A DNA stretch of 64,000 bases from JANQSP01 sp965237565 (GCA_965237565.1 OZ250145.1:620001-684000), one strand, 5' to 3'. Shown: positions 43,959 through 53,128, counted from the stretch's first letter. Program-made: numbers and translations. The notes: generated by a model not told the origin, from the sequence alone.

Positions 43959-45232
43959 TGGGGATTTATTTAGGTTTGGGATCAAATTTGGGAGATCGAA
44001 AAGCCAACTTACGTTCCGCAATCAATGAAATAAAAAAGCAAGACATTTCTATTTTACAAGTTTCTCCTGTTTATGAAAATCCTGCACTTTTGCATCCTGA
44101 TTCTCCTCCAGAATGGGAGAAATCTTTTCTGAACATGGTTATAAAGATTCAAACGCAAAAATCCCCTGCAAAACTCCTTCAGATTTTGCAATCCATTGAG
44201 CGTCAGCTGGGTCGAAAAACCAATATAAAGCGGGGAGCTCCTCGTACAATAGATATAGACATTTTAATTTTTCATGAAGAATTGGTGAATCAGGCAAACC
44301 TAATCATTCCTCATAAGGAGTTGGCGAATCGAAATTTTGTGTTATCTCCCATGAAGGAAATGGCTCCTTCTTTAAAAGTTCCAGAGCAAGTACATAGTGT
44401 TTTGGATCTTTTTCGTCGTTTGAAGGTGAAACTTCCGACATGGATGCATATTGTGAACCTCACGCCAGATTCTTTTTCTGACGGAGGTCAGGTGAATGAA
44501 AAAAATTTTCTTGCAATTTTAAAGAAAACATTTGATTCCTGCATACAACTCATTGATTTGGGAGCCGAATCCACTAGGCCGGGTGCCACACCCATTTCTT
44601 CGGATAAAGAATGGAAAAGGTTACAAGCATTTCTAGAAATTTTTTTTTCTCACTATTCGAGCGAGCCTTTGCGCCCAAAATTAAGCGTAGACACAAGACA
44701 CGCAAACACAGCTCGCAAATGTATAGAATATGGAGTAGATATGATCAATGATGTGAGCGGTCTTTCTAATGAGATGCTAGGTGTTTTAGAAAATTCTAAA
44801 GTGGAATACGTATTAACCCATTCTCTCACTGTGCCTGCTTCGACACAAAAAACCTTGACTGAGAATGAAGACCCTATTAAAGAAATTAAAAAATGGTTGA
44901 TTAAAAAACTACAAATTTTAATGGATCATCATATTTCCTTGGATCGAATTATTTTTGATCCCGGTATTGGCTTTGGAAAAACTTCTGAGCAGTCTTTAAA
45001 AATTTTAAAAGGCATTAGAGAGTTCTCTATTTTTCCGATTCGCTTGCTTGTCGGTCATTCGAGAAAGTCTTTTATGGAAACTTTTTCTTCTCGGGAGCCA
45101 ATGGAAAGAGATATGGAGAGCATGGGAGCCTCCTTAGCTCTTTGTTCTGCAGGCGTGGATATCATTCGTGTTCACCAAGCGGATTGGCATGCTAGGGCTT
45201 TTCAGGGATATACTCACGTAGGTGGCTGGTGA
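43958..45232 (+). CDS. folKP: Fused HPPK-DHPS, folate biosynthesis
   Basis: A 424-residue two-domain enzyme. The N-terminal HPPK part (1-150) has YLGLGSNLGDRKANL, SPVYENPA and GAPRTIDIDILIF. The C-terminal dihydropteroate synthase part (about 162-424) has HIVNLTPDSFSDGG, DLGAESTRPGA, INDVSGL, DPGIGFGKT and LLVGHSRKSF. It phosphorylates hydroxymethyl-dihydropterin and joins it to p-aminobenzoate. Such fusions are common in eukaryotes and known in some bacteria. The loop with AESTRPGATP keeps the sulfonamide-site residues. The stop overlaps the start of the CofE-like gene by 4 bases. Confidence 0.93.
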   Translation: MGIYLGLGSNLGDRKANLRSAINEIKKQDISILQVSPVYENPALLHPDSPPEWEKSFLNMVIKIQTQKSPAKLLQILQSIERQLGRKTNIKRGAPRTIDIDILIFHEELVNQANLIIPHKELANRNFVLSPMKEMAPSLKVPEQVHSVLDLFRRLKVKLPTWMHIVNLTPDSFSDGGQVNEKNFLAILKKTFDSCIQLIDLGAESTRPGATPISSDKEWKRLQAFLEIFFSHYSSEPLRPKLSVDTRHANTARKCIEYGVDMINDVSGLSNEMLGVLENSKVEYVLTHSLTVPASTQKTLTENEDPIKEIKKWLIKKLQILMDHHISLDRIIFDPGIGFGKTSEQSLKILKGIREFSIFPIRLLVGHSRKSFMETFSSREPMERDMESMGASLALCSAGVDIIRVHQADWHARAFQGYTHVGGW

Positions 45233-45936
45233 AGGTAGAAGCGATTCTTACTTCTCTTTTTGTTCAGGATATGAATTTGCTAGATTTTATCTTGGATCAT
45301 GTGCAAAAACTCTTAAAAGAGAAGTCTATTTTGGTGGTAACTTCGAAGATTGTTAGCATTGCTGAAAAGCGTGTGTTGAAAAAAAAACGAATCAAAAAAA
45401 AGACTCTAATTCAAAATGAATGCGAACATTATTTAACAGAAGTTGCCTATGGTTGCCATTTAACTATTCAACACGGCTTGTTCGTTCCTTCCGCCGGCAT
45501 TGATGAATCCAACTCGATCAATGACGAATACATTTTGTATCCAGAAAATCCCATTGCTTCCGCCAAAAAACTGGTTAACCAAGTGAGAAAAATGCTTGGT
45601 ATCAGGAAATTGGGAATCATCTTGGTAGATTCTCACACTTTGCCTTTAAGAAGAGGAGTGGTTGGGGTCGCTTTGGCTTACAGTGGATTTATAGGGGTAA
45701 AAAATTTAGTGGGACAGCCGGATTTATTTGGTCGCCCTCTAAAAATGACTTATGTCAACTTGGCAGACTCTCTGGCTGTTTCGGCTGTTGTTTTGATGGG
45801 CGAAGGGGATGCACGCCGTCCTCTAGCTGTGATTGATGAAGCTCCTGTTGTTTTTAGTAAAAACAGTGACCCCGATGAATTGAGTATTCCCGTGGACGAG
45901 GATATTTATTTTCCTCTTTACCGGAGATTCCTCTGA
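45229..45936 (+). CDS. CofE-family gamma-glutamyl ligase, probably folate related
   Basis: The 235-residue protein matches the F420-0:gamma-glutamyl ligase family (COG1478): ILVVTSKIVSIAEKRV, FVPSAGIDESN, LGIILVDSHTLPLRRGVVGV, AYSGFIG, DLFGRPL and NLADSLAVSAVVLMGEG. No F420 biosynthesis genes are near. It overlaps folKP by four bases (GTGA), and a protein of this family is reported to act as a folylglutamate ligase in Chlamydia, so I infer that it adds glutamate to dihydropteroate or folate here. The FolC role is thus inferred, the family firm. Confidence 0.82.
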   Translation: MKVEAILTSLFVQDMNLLDFILDHVQKLLKEKSILVVTSKIVSIAEKRVLKKKRIKKKTLIQNECEHYLTEVAYGCHLTIQHGLFVPSAGIDESNSINDEYILYPENPIASAKKLVNQVRKMLGIRKLGIILVDSHTLPLRRGVVGVALAYSGFIGVKNLVGQPDLFGRPLKMTYVNLADSLAVSAVVLMGEGDARRPLAVIDEAPVVFSKNSDPDELSIPVDEDIYFPLYRRFL

Positions 45937-45949
45937 TTGTGTATTCCAC

Positions 45950-46336
45950 TCATCGTTTGGAAAATTGAGTGCTTTTTCTAGCTTTGTGACGTCCGGGTTT
46001 TTTCCGCTCTACCGCACGAGAATCTCTCGTGAGAAAACCAGCCTTCTTTAGCACGGGACGGTAATCGGGAGAATGTTCAATCAAGGCACGAGCCAGACCA
46101 TGGCGAATGGCTCCAGCTTGTCCTGTCATTCCTCCCCCTTTTACTGTGATCAAAATATCGAGGGACTTGTCCTCCTGAGTGAGCTTCAGGGGTTTTAAAG
46201 CTTCGACTTGTTTCGAAACATAGGGGAAAAATTCTTCAAAACTTTTTCCATTCACACTGATTTTTCCAGTTCCAGATTTTAAAAACACACGAGCGGAAGC
46301 AGTCTTTCTGCGTCCTGTACTGTAATAAGTTTTCAT
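45950..46336 (-). CDS. rpsI: Ribosomal protein S9
   Basis: The 128-residue protein begins YYSTGRRKTASARVF, has the KGGGMTGQAGAIRHGLARAL segment and ends DSRAVERKKPGRHKARK...FSKR, with the conserved basic C terminus that reaches the P-site tRNA. It follows rplM by 18 bases in the usual order. Confidence 0.98.
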   Translation of the reverse strand: MKTYYSTGRRKTASARVFLKSGTGKISVNGKSFEEFFPYVSKQVEALKPLKLTQEDKSLDILITVKGGGMTGQAGAIRHGLARALIEHSPDYRPVLKKAGFLTRDSRAVERKKPGRHKARKSTQFSKR

Positions 46337-46354
46337 CTTTATTGTTACTCCTAT

Positions 46355-47029
46355 TTAACTGGTCTTTGTTTTTTGTTTGTCTTTTTTCATTTGCTTTGTG
46401 GAAAGTTTTTGTTCTTTTTGTGTGTTGTCCTTTTGTTTTGCTGGAGTTTTTTCTTTCTCTTTAGTTTTTTGTCTCTGGGCTTTGCTTCCTTCTTTTTTCT
46501 CTTTGGCTTTTGACTGTTTTCTCCTAAGAGCTTTTTGTTTCTTCTTGGCTTCTTCTTCCTTCACTTTTTTTCTTTCTTCTTGATCAGATAACAATCTCTT
46601 GAGCAGAACATCCAAAGAAAAAGCACTGGGTTTTTGTGATTGATGCGGATGTTCAGCGCTCTCGTACACCTTTAGTTTCTTCATCAATTTTCTTCTCATT
46701 TTATTTTTGGGTAGCATTCCAGAAACAACACGATTGATGAGTTGGGAACCAGAAAAATCGTTCGCTTTTTTTGTCTTCAGAGAACCAAAGAAACCAGAAT
46801 GAGAATAATATTTTTTATTTGTCCACTTTTTCCCAGTCAGTTGCACCTGACTGGCGTTGATGACAACAACAAAATCTCCCGTATCTATATGGGGCGTGAA
46901 CTCGACCTTATGCTTCCCTCTCAGTAAAATAGCTACTTGGGTAGCTAGTCTCCCCAGCGATTGCTCGGAGGCATTGAGAAGCCACCAATGGCGACTCACT
47001 TCATCTTTTTTTGCATTCCATGTTTTCAT
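46355..47029 (-). CDS. rplM: Ribosomal protein L13 with long lysine-rich C-terminal extension
   Basis: Residues 1-142 are normal L13 (RHWWLLNASEQSLGRLATQ, HIDTGDFVVVINA, VSGMLPKNKM, LKVYESAEHPHQSQKP). About 80 more residues follow, almost only K, E, Q, R, S and T (for example KKQKALRRKQSKAKEKKEGS). Typical L13 ends near 142-147. The start ATG 47029 (MKTWNAKKDE) is where family members begin; an in-frame ATG at 47071 would overlap truA. The tail's codons look like real coding sequence and the frame has no stop until 46355. L13 is an early-assembly protein of the large subunit. Confidence 0.93.
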   Translation of the reverse strand: MKTWNAKKDEVSRHWWLLNASEQSLGRLATQVAILLRGKHKVEFTPHIDTGDFVVVINASQVQLTGKKWTNKKYYSHSGFFGSLKTKKANDFSGSQLINRVVSGMLPKNKMRRKLMKKLKVYESAEHPHQSQKPSAFSLDVLLKRLLSDQEERKKVKEEEAKKKQKALRRKQSKAKEKKEGSKAQRQKTKEKEKTPAKQKDNTQKEQKLSTKQMKKDKQKTKTS

Positions 47030-47045
47030 AAATAAGGTCTCAGTC

Positions 47046-47831
47046 TTAAATTCTTTGGCATTGGCTGTCAAGCTCTACAGGATAGGAAACACTTTTTAAG
47101 TAAAGACCACAAGCTGGTGCTGTTTTCAAGGCTGAGCGTCTGTCTTTGGCTGAAAAAATTTGTTTTAGCCTTTCCTCACAGTTCTTTTCTTTTTGCAAAG
47201 CGAGTTGCGTACCCACCAAGTTACGCACCATTTGTTTGAGAAAACCTTCTCCTTCGATTTGAAATTTAAGGATTTTCTTTTTTTCTAAAATCCACTTCGC
47301 CGAGTAAATCGTTCTGACTGTGTTTTTAATCACAGTACCTGAATTTTGAAAGCTTTTAAAGTCATGTCGTCCCTCAATCATACGACCCATGGATTGAAGT
47401 TTTTGCAAATTAAGGAGGTAGGGATAGTGATAGATTTGTTTTTGTCGAAAAACGCTTGGCCAAGTATCGTTCAAAATCACGTACTGGTAGATTTTTCTTT
47501 TTACAGAGTACAGAGCGTGAAAGCTAGGAGGAGCTTTCCAAATTTTACGAATACAGATATTTTTTGGCAAAATAGAATTTAAAGCTTTTTGCATGAAAGC
47601 TTCTTTGGTGCTTGGACAGAGATCCAAGTGAGCCGATTGCCCTAGAGCATGGACTCCCGTATCGGTTCTTCCTGCCCCCACCAAATAAAGATCTTTTTGA
47701 AAGATGGTTTTTAAAGCTTGTTCAATGGTTCCTTGAATGGTGGGAACCTTCTTTTTTTGTCTTTGCCATCCACAATAGGAGGATCCATCATAAGAGAGTA
47801 ACAGGCGAAATCGAGTTTTTTTATCTAGCAT
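47046..47831 (-). CDS. truA: tRNA pseudouridine(38-40) synthase
   Basis: The 261-residue protein has LSYDGSSYCGWQRQKKKVPT and QGTIEQAL at the start and the catalytic aspartate in GAGRTDTGVHALGQSAHLDL. FLKQMVRNLVG near the C terminus is also typical. It makes pseudouridine at positions 38-40 of tRNAs. Followed by rplM and rpsI, the common bacterial order; the barrel-like gene precedes it by 12 bases. Confidence 0.96.
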   Translation of the reverse strand: MLDKKTRFRLLLSYDGSSYCGWQRQKKKVPTIQGTIEQALKTIFQKDLYLVGAGRTDTGVHALGQSAHLDLCPSTKEAFMQKALNSILPKNICIRKIWKAPPSFHALYSVKRKIYQYVILNDTWPSVFRQKQIYHYPYLLNLQKLQSMGRMIEGRHDFKSFQNSGTVIKNTVRTIYSAKWILEKKKILKFQIEGEGFLKQMVRNLVGTQLALQKEKNCEERLKQIFSAKDRRSALKTAPACGLYLKSVSYPVELDSQCQRI

Positions 47832-47843
47832 TCTTTGTAAAGC

Positions 47844-48704
47844 TTAGAAATTGAAATAAGAACCTATGTGAAGAGTTCGCAGAAAATATTTTCTGTTATT
47901 TTCTGCATCGTAATGACTTTTGAATTCCACAATAAGGCCCCAGTCGTTCAATTTGTATTCGTCCAAAAGAGTGTAGGAAAGAGAGGGCTTGAGAATGGAA
48001 AAACTAATCAAAGCTCCTACGCTCCAATAGGATATCCATCCAGAGAATTCTTCGGAATTAAAATCAATGTTCCATTTCGAGAATCCGATCTCTACAAACG
48101 GAAAAACAAATTGTTGTCTGATCATCTGGAAAGTCAAAACGGTCGATAAAGAAAGTGGGATAAAATAGGTTTTTTCCAGATCATAGTTGCGAGCGAGTCC
48201 TAGGCTGGCTCTTGCTCCCCATTTAAAAATATAGGGGAAATAGAGCAGATTTTTTTGGACATTGAAAAAAAGCAAAGCATCTTTCAAAAAAGTATCATTG
48301 ATCTCTTTATTGATTAAACTGGGAGCCCTTTGATCGGGTTCTTTCAAAAAGCCCTTTCCCCATTCAATGGATATTTGCTGATCCATTGCCCATCGAAACA
48401 AGGGGATGTCTGTTGTCGGGCTTGGCATTTCATTGGAGAGATAACTCATTTCTTCTCGCATCTTTTTGGCAGAAGAAGAGGAGCCTTCTTGAGAAAGTTT
48501 TTTTTCTGAACGTAAAAATTCTGTGTTCTGAACCTCAGAACCTAGGGGAGGATTATCGATTCCAGAGGGCAGGGGGCTACCAGCTCCAGAGGGCAGGGGT
48601 GCAGGAGTTTCTCCAAAAGCTCTCCATTCGATTGTTCCCAAAGTGCTTATTGCAAAGAAAATCAACACAATGTTTCGCAACAGACCTTTGTTTCTCATTT
48701 GCAT
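47844..48704 (-). CDS. Secreted, possibly outer-membrane beta-barrel protein
   Basis: A 286-residue protein with a signal peptide (about 1-31, ending FGETP). A serine/proline/glycine linker follows with two PLPSG copies (APLPSGAGSPLPSG), then a region of alternating hydrophobic residues (ARASLGLARNYDL, FIPLSLSTVLTFQM, GWISYWSVGALISFSI, HIGSYFNF). The C-terminal phenylalanine fits an outer-membrane barrel. Function unknown. AGAAGGA precedes ATG 48704. It lies between asd and truA, both unrelated. Confidence 0.6.
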   Translation of the reverse strand: MQMRNKGLLRNIVLIFFAISTLGTIEWRAFGETPAPLPSGAGSPLPSGIDNPPLGSEVQNTEFLRSEKKLSQEGSSSSAKKMREEMSYLSNEMPSPTTDIPLFRWAMDQQISIEWGKGFLKEPDQRAPSLINKEINDTFLKDALLFFNVQKNLLYFPYIFKWGARASLGLARNYDLEKTYFIPLSLSTVLTFQMIRQQFVFPFVEIGFSKWNIDFNSEEFSGWISYWSVGALISFSILKPSLSYTLLDEYKLNDWGLIVEFKSHYDAENNRKYFLRTLHIGSYFNF

Positions 48705-48754
48705 AAAAATCCTTCTGGAGTTTTTATCCCCGCTCTTTCAATCAGCAAGTTTGC

Positions 48755-49789
48755 TTAGTTCTTAGTCAAAGTTTCCAAAATTTGCAAACTATTTAAGGCC
48801 GCTCCCTTTCTTAAGTTGTCAGCCACTATCCACATCATCCAGTCTCGGCCTTGTCCCTCAGGTACTTCGCGGATGCGTCCCACATACACATCATCCTTTC
48901 CATCCGCAAAACGAGAATGTAAATTGCTTGGTTCTGACACTATTTGCAAGCCTTTTTGTCCGCTCAGGGCTTCAAGGATTTTTTCCCTATTTGTGGGCTT
49001 TTCTAGAGAAAAAGTGATGGCTTCACAGTGAGAATTAAAAACAGGAACTCGCACGGCTGTGGCTGTAATTTTTAAATTTGGCAACTCCAGAATTTTTTTT
49101 GTCTCTCTCATGATTTTCAGCTCTTCGGTAGAAAAGCCTTCCTCGTTGATGGATCCAATCTGGGGAATGCAAGTAAAAGCGTGAGAATTTTTGGAAGCAT
49201 GAGGGTACTGAGAAACACTCAAATCTTCAGAATGAAAGTCCCCATGCTCCGCATTTTTTAAAAGATCCAAAGAGTCATTTTTGAGATGATTGAGAGCTTC
49301 CCCTCCCGCTCCGCTCAGAGCTTGGTAAGAAGAAACATGAACCGATCGCAGTCCAAAAGCTTGTTTGATCGGATAAAGAGCCAGAGTGAGTTGGATGGTT
49401 GAGCAATTGGGATTTGCGACAATTTTAGCTTCCGGTTTTTTCATTTTCATGGCAGAGGCATTGATTTCAGGGACGATCAAAGGGACATCCTCTTTCATTC
49501 GGAAGCTGGCAGAATTATCAACAACCAAAGCCTTGGAGCGAAGAGCTTCCCCTGCCCACTCTCGGCTGATCTCATCTCCAGAGGAAAAAAAGACCACATC
49601 CAGACCCTTAAAACAATCTGGTTTTAAGCATTGCAAAGTCAGAGTTTGGGAGCAAAAAGTGATGATTTTTCCTTCATTTTTTTTGCTGGCAAACAATTTT
49701 AACTCGCTTACAAGGAAATTTCTCTCGCTTAGTAGTCTCAAAAAGCTTCGCCCCACTAGACCAGTGGCGCCCACAATTGCTATTTTCAC
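48755..49789 (-). CDS. asd: Aspartate-semialdehyde dehydrogenase
   Basis: The 344-residue enzyme has the NADP-binding IAIVGATGLVGRSFLRLL, VDNSASFRM, the catalytic cysteine in VANPNCSTIQL (about 128-132), SYQALSGAGGEAL and RVPVFNSHCEA. It reduces aspartyl phosphate to the semialdehyde, the branch for lysine/diaminopimelate, threonine and methionine. GTG start at 49789. First gene of a minus-strand run with the barrel protein, truA, rplM and rpsI. Confidence 0.96.
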   Translation of the reverse strand: MKIAIVGATGLVGRSFLRLLSERNFLVSELKLFASKKNEGKIITFCSQTLTLQCLKPDCFKGLDVVFFSSGDEISREWAGEALRSKALVVDNSASFRMKEDVPLIVPEINASAMKMKKPEAKIVANPNCSTIQLTLALYPIKQAFGLRSVHVSSYQALSGAGGEALNHLKNDSLDLLKNAEHGDFHSEDLSVSQYPHASKNSHAFTCIPQIGSINEEGFSTEELKIMRETKKILELPNLKITATAVRVPVFNSHCEAITFSLEKPTNREKILEALSGQKGLQIVSEPSNLHSRFADGKDDVYVGRIREVPEGQGRDWMMWIVADNLRKGAALNSLQILETLTKN

Positions 49790-49997
49790 AACTATAATGC
49801 TTATAAAAAACTATGTATTCAAGTCAATTGACTTTTTGCTTAAGAAAAATTCGCTGAATCCTCATTTTTATTTGCTTTTTAATTTTAGGGTATTGTACAA
49901 TTTCTACCTGTTCGCTAGAGAGATAGCTCAAAAGACAGTGAGTTTTTGGGTTTTTTTCTTTGCCTTTTGATAAACGTTTAAACGAGAGGGAAGTAAA

Positions 49998-50816
49998 ATG
50001 AAAATAAATAAGATAAAAATGCTGACCAAAAGGAACATCAAGACTTCTGTGTTGACCTTGTTGTTGATTCCATTCTTGGTCTCCTGTGGTCCGGCTTTTT
50101 TGAAGAAAATGATCTCAGACAATCCGGACATCGTTATTGACTCTATCAAGGAAAATCCAGACAAGTACATGGAAGCTCTGGCACAAGCCCAACAAGCCTA
50201 CACGATGAAAAGACGTAAAAAACAACGACAAAACGAACAAACGGAACGTGAAGAGGAGTTTCAAAACCCAAAACAGCCTGATGTTTCAGGAAAGCGTGTT
50301 TGGTTCGGAGATAAAAATGCTCCCATTACAATTGTGGAGTACTCTGACTTCCAGTGCGGTTTTTGCGGTAGAGCTTCTAAAACTGTAGAAAAAATCCTAA
50401 AAGACTATAAGGGTAAGGTTCGAGTGCTTTACAAGCATCTTCCTCTGCCCAGTCATCCTCAAGCCATGATTGCCGCTCAATACTATGAAGCTGTTGGTCG
50501 CCAAGATTCAAAGAAAGCAAAAATGTTTCACGATAAAATTTTTGCAAAACAAGGAGATCTCAGCAAAGGGGAACCCTTTTTAAAGGGACTGGCTGGAGAT
50601 CTCAGTGTGGATATGAAGCAGTTGCAAAGGGATCTGAAAAAGGTTGAGGAGGTGGTAAGAAAAGATTCGCAGGAAGCCAGTCAGTTTGGTTTTTCTGGAA
50701 CCCCTGGTTTCTTGGTCGGTGGAGTGAGTGTGGCGGGAGCTTTTCCCTATCCTCATTTCAAAGAGATTATTGATCGTCATCTGGACAATATAGCAAAGAA
50801 AAAAGGTGAGAAATAA
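49998..50816 (+). CDS. DsbA-like thiol-disulfide lipoprotein
   Basis: The 272-residue protein has a lipoprotein signal (lipobox FLVSC, cysteine 30), a charged helical spacer (about 50-95), and a thioredoxin-fold domain with the redox pair in DFQCGFCGRA (C120, C123) and a cis-proline loop FSGTPGFLVGG (about 231-241). It probably forms or carries disulfides at the membrane in the periplasm. GAGGGAAG precedes the ATG. A clear terminator follows. Confidence 0.85.
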   Translation: MKINKIKMLTKRNIKTSVLTLLLIPFLVSCGPAFLKKMISDNPDIVIDSIKENPDKYMEALAQAQQAYTMKRRKKQRQNEQTEREEEFQNPKQPDVSGKRVWFGDKNAPITIVEYSDFQCGFCGRASKTVEKILKDYKGKVRVLYKHLPLPSHPQAMIAAQYYEAVGRQDSKKAKMFHDKIFAKQGDLSKGEPFLKGLAGDLSVDMKQLQRDLKKVEEVVRKDSQEASQFGFSGTPGFLVGGVSVAGAFPYPHFKEIIDRHLDNIAKKKGEK

Positions 50817-50861
50817 ACAGGACGAATCAAGATCTCATCGAAGAAAATGGAATGTAGTGAT

Positions 50862-50893
50862 AAAGGCTCTTTATTTTTTAAGGAGCCTTTTTT
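50862..50893 (+). terminator. Rho-independent terminator after the DsbA-like gene
   Basis: AAAGGCTC (50862-50869) and GAGCCTTT (50883-50890) form a hairpin with an AT-rich 13-base loop, followed by T6. It separates the DsbA-like gene from lipA. Confidence 0.85.
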
Positions 50894-50929
50894 GTGGTCA
50901 TTTTATGAAAATTAATATAACAAGATGTT

Positions 50930-51844
50930 ATGCCCGAAGCTTTTGCTACAAAAAATAAAAGAAAACCTGAGTGGCTGAAAGTTCCTCTCCCTTCTGGGGA
51001 GGAATATCTTCGTATCCGTCGTCTGGTTCATTCATTGAATTTGGTAACGGTTTGCCAAGAGGCGAATTGTCCCAATTTGGCCGAATGTTGGGGCGGTGGA
51101 ACTGCCACCTTCATGTTGATGGGTGAGGTTTGTACTCGGGGTTGTCGATTTTGCAATGTGAAAACAGGCAATCCAAAAGGATGGTTGGACGAAAAAGAAC
51201 CCATGAAGATCGCCCAAGCTGTTTCGAAAATGGATCTCAAATATATCGTTTTAACTTCTGTAGATCGGGATGACCTGCCTGATGAGGGAGCAGGTCATTT
51301 TGCAAAGACAATCCGCCATCTAAAAGATTTGAGTCCTGATTTACTGGTGGAGGTATTGACCCCCGATTTTAAAGGTCGAAGGGACTGTGTATCAGAAATT
51401 TTATCAGCTAGGCCGGATGTTTTTGCTCACAATATAGAGACAGTTGAGCGTCTCACCCCCCGAGTGCGTGATCCTCGTGCAGGGTACAAACAATCTTTAG
51501 ATGTTTTACAAATGGCCAAGCAAATGGAAGCTCAGATATATACAAAGAGTTCCATCATGTTGGGTTTGGGTGAGCAGGATGAAGAAATCGAATCCACTTT
51601 AAAAGATTTGCGTTTGGTGGATTGTGATGTGGTTACTTTTGGCCAGTACCTAAGACCTCGGAAAAGGCATTTGTCTGTAGAAAAGTATGTGACTCCAAAA
51701 AAATTTGATGAATGGAAGAAAAAAGCTTTAAGCATGGGATTTTTATATGTAGCGAGCGGTCCTTTGGTGAGAAGTTCCTACCGAGCGGGTGAGTTTTTTA
51801 TCAAGGGTCTTATTGAAAAAAATCGAAGGGAAAAGTCAATGTGA
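50930..51844 (+). CDS. lipA: Lipoyl synthase
   Basis: The 304-residue radical-SAM enzyme has the auxiliary cluster cysteines C42, C47 and C53 (CQEANCPNLAEC) and the radical SAM motif C68, C72, C75 (CTRGCRFC), with the conserved serine in VRSSYRAGE near the end. It puts sulfur on octanoyl groups of E2 proteins. It overlaps the E2 gene by 4 bases, so the enzyme and its substrate protein are translated together. Confidence 0.97.
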   Translation: MPEAFATKNKRKPEWLKVPLPSGEEYLRIRRLVHSLNLVTVCQEANCPNLAECWGGGTATFMLMGEVCTRGCRFCNVKTGNPKGWLDEKEPMKIAQAVSKMDLKYIVLTSVDRDDLPDEGAGHFAKTIRHLKDLSPDLLVEVLTPDFKGRRDCVSEILSARPDVFAHNIETVERLTPRVRDPRAGYKQSLDVLQMAKQMEAQIYTKSSIMLGLGEQDEEIESTLKDLRLVDCDVVTFGQYLRPRKRHLSVEKYVTPKKFDEWKKKALSMGFLYVASGPLVRSSYRAGEFFIKGLIEKNRREKSM

Positions 51845-53091
51845 GTACAAGAGATATCAAGCTTCCGGAGCTTGGCGAAGGAGTGATAGAGGGTGAATTG
51901 ATTCGATGGTTGGTTGCCGAGGGAGACAGCATCCAGGTGGATCAGGCTTTGGTAGAAGTTATGACAGACAAGGCTTCGATGGAAGTGCCTTCTCCTTTTG
52001 ATGGGGTGGTGAAGTCTTTATTAGTTAAGGAGGGTGAGGAGGTTCAAGTTTCTCAGGCTTTGTTAACTATTGAAGTGGTGATTTCTGTGAGCAGTGACAC
52101 TCAAACTAAGGATGATGGCAGCCAAACTAAGGGTGATGATACTCAAGTTGTGGGTGAAAAAGAATTGGTATCTCGTGATATTTCTGTTGAAAAAAAATCA
52201 AACTTTTCAAATGAGCTGGTTCAGGATGATGTGTTAGCGACTCCTTTTACGCGTCGTTTGGCTCGTGAGTGGGATATAGATTTGAATCAATTAAAGGGTT
52301 CAGGTTTGGCGGGTCGAATCACCAAGCAAGACCTTTTGAAACATAAAAAACCAGAGCCATCTTTTTCACCTGTTGGCTTTTCCGTTCCTAGGGAAGATCA
52401 TCAGGAACGAGAAGCTTTAAAAGGTGTTCGCAAAAAAATTGCTGATAAAATGCAGATGGCTAAGAGAGTGATTCCTCATTTTAGTTTATTGGAATCAGCT
52501 GATATGGAAGATTTGGATGAGATAAAAAATTCTATCAAAGAGTTGGTAAAAAAAAAGGATGTGAAGGTAACGTATCTTTCTTTTGTGATGAGGGCTTTGT
52601 TACAGACGGTGAAAGAGTTTCCTACTTTGAACGCCAGCATTGACGATGTTTCGAATGAAGTGGTTATTAAAAAATATTATCATTTTGGTTTTGCCACTCA
52701 CACGCCTCGGGGTTTGTTGGTTCCTGTTGTGAAGGATGTGGATAAAAAATCTCTTTTAGAGCTCAGTGTTGAGATTCAAAATTTGGCAGAGAAGGCTCGT
52801 GAAGCAAGCATAAAGGTAGATGAAATGAGTGGCGGGACGATCACGATTACAAACATTGGTAGTTTGGGAGGGCAGTTTGCCACGCCGATCATCAATCCTC
52901 CTGAAGTGGCTATCCTTGGTATGTATCGTTTATTTATAAGGTCTCATTGGGATGGTTCAGCTTTTGTACCACGTAAAACAATGAATTTCTCTCTCACTTG
53001 CGACCATCGTTTAATTGATGGAGCTGTGGCGGCACAGATTCTAAAATCTTTTGTTAGCAAAATAGAAAAGCCAATGTCTTTGTTTATTTGA
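51841..53091 (+). CDS. aceF: 2-oxoacid dehydrogenase E2, dihydrolipoamide acyltransferase
   Basis: A 416-residue E2 with one lipoyl domain (lysine 44 in MTDKASMEV), a flexible linker with near-repeats (SDTQTKDDGSQTKGDDTQVV, about 82-101), an E3-binding domain (about 132-165, ATPFTRRLAREWDIDL) and the catalytic domain with LTCDHRLIDGAVAAQIL (histidine about 389). It moves acetyl or branched acyl groups to CoA. Its last 11 codons and stop lie in the 72-bp direct repeat at 53057-53128. It may work with the AceE-like E1 at 37.7 kb. GTG start inside the lipA stop region. Confidence 0.93.
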   Translation: MSTRDIKLPELGEGVIEGELIRWLVAEGDSIQVDQALVEVMTDKASMEVPSPFDGVVKSLLVKEGEEVQVSQALLTIEVVISVSSDTQTKDDGSQTKGDDTQVVGEKELVSRDISVEKKSNFSNELVQDDVLATPFTRRLAREWDIDLNQLKGSGLAGRITKQDLLKHKKPEPSFSPVGFSVPREDHQEREALKGVRKKIADKMQMAKRVIPHFSLLESADMEDLDEIKNSIKELVKKKDVKVTYLSFVMRALLQTVKEFPTLNASIDDVSNEVVIKKYYHFGFATHTPRGLLVPVVKDVDKKSLLELSVEIQNLAEKAREASIKVDEMSGGTITITNIGSLGGQFATPIINPPEVAILGMYRLFIRSHWDGSAFVPRKTMNFSLTCDHRLIDGAVAAQILKSFVSKIEKPMSLFI

Positions 53092-53128
53092 TTGTGCTGA
53101 TGGTGACTTTTTTGAAGCCAGCGAGTTG
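53057..53128. repeat. 72-bp direct repeat, left copy (island boundary)
   Basis: Identical over 72 bases to 56039-56110. It starts GCAAAATAGAAAAGCCAATG and ends GAAGCCAGCGAGTTG. It holds the 3' end of the E2 gene (stop at 53089-53091) and, in reverse, an orphan copy of the last 15 codons of exbD (53084-53128). No tRNA gene is involved. Confidence 0.97.

Noticed and set aside
47030..47071. Longer L13 start at 47071
   Set aside because: It would add 14 residues not found in L13 and overlap truA; ATG 47029 fits the family start.
53057..53128. tRNA-type attachment site
   Set aside because: The repeat carries protein gene ends, not a tRNA; the only tRNA in the window is 45 kb away.
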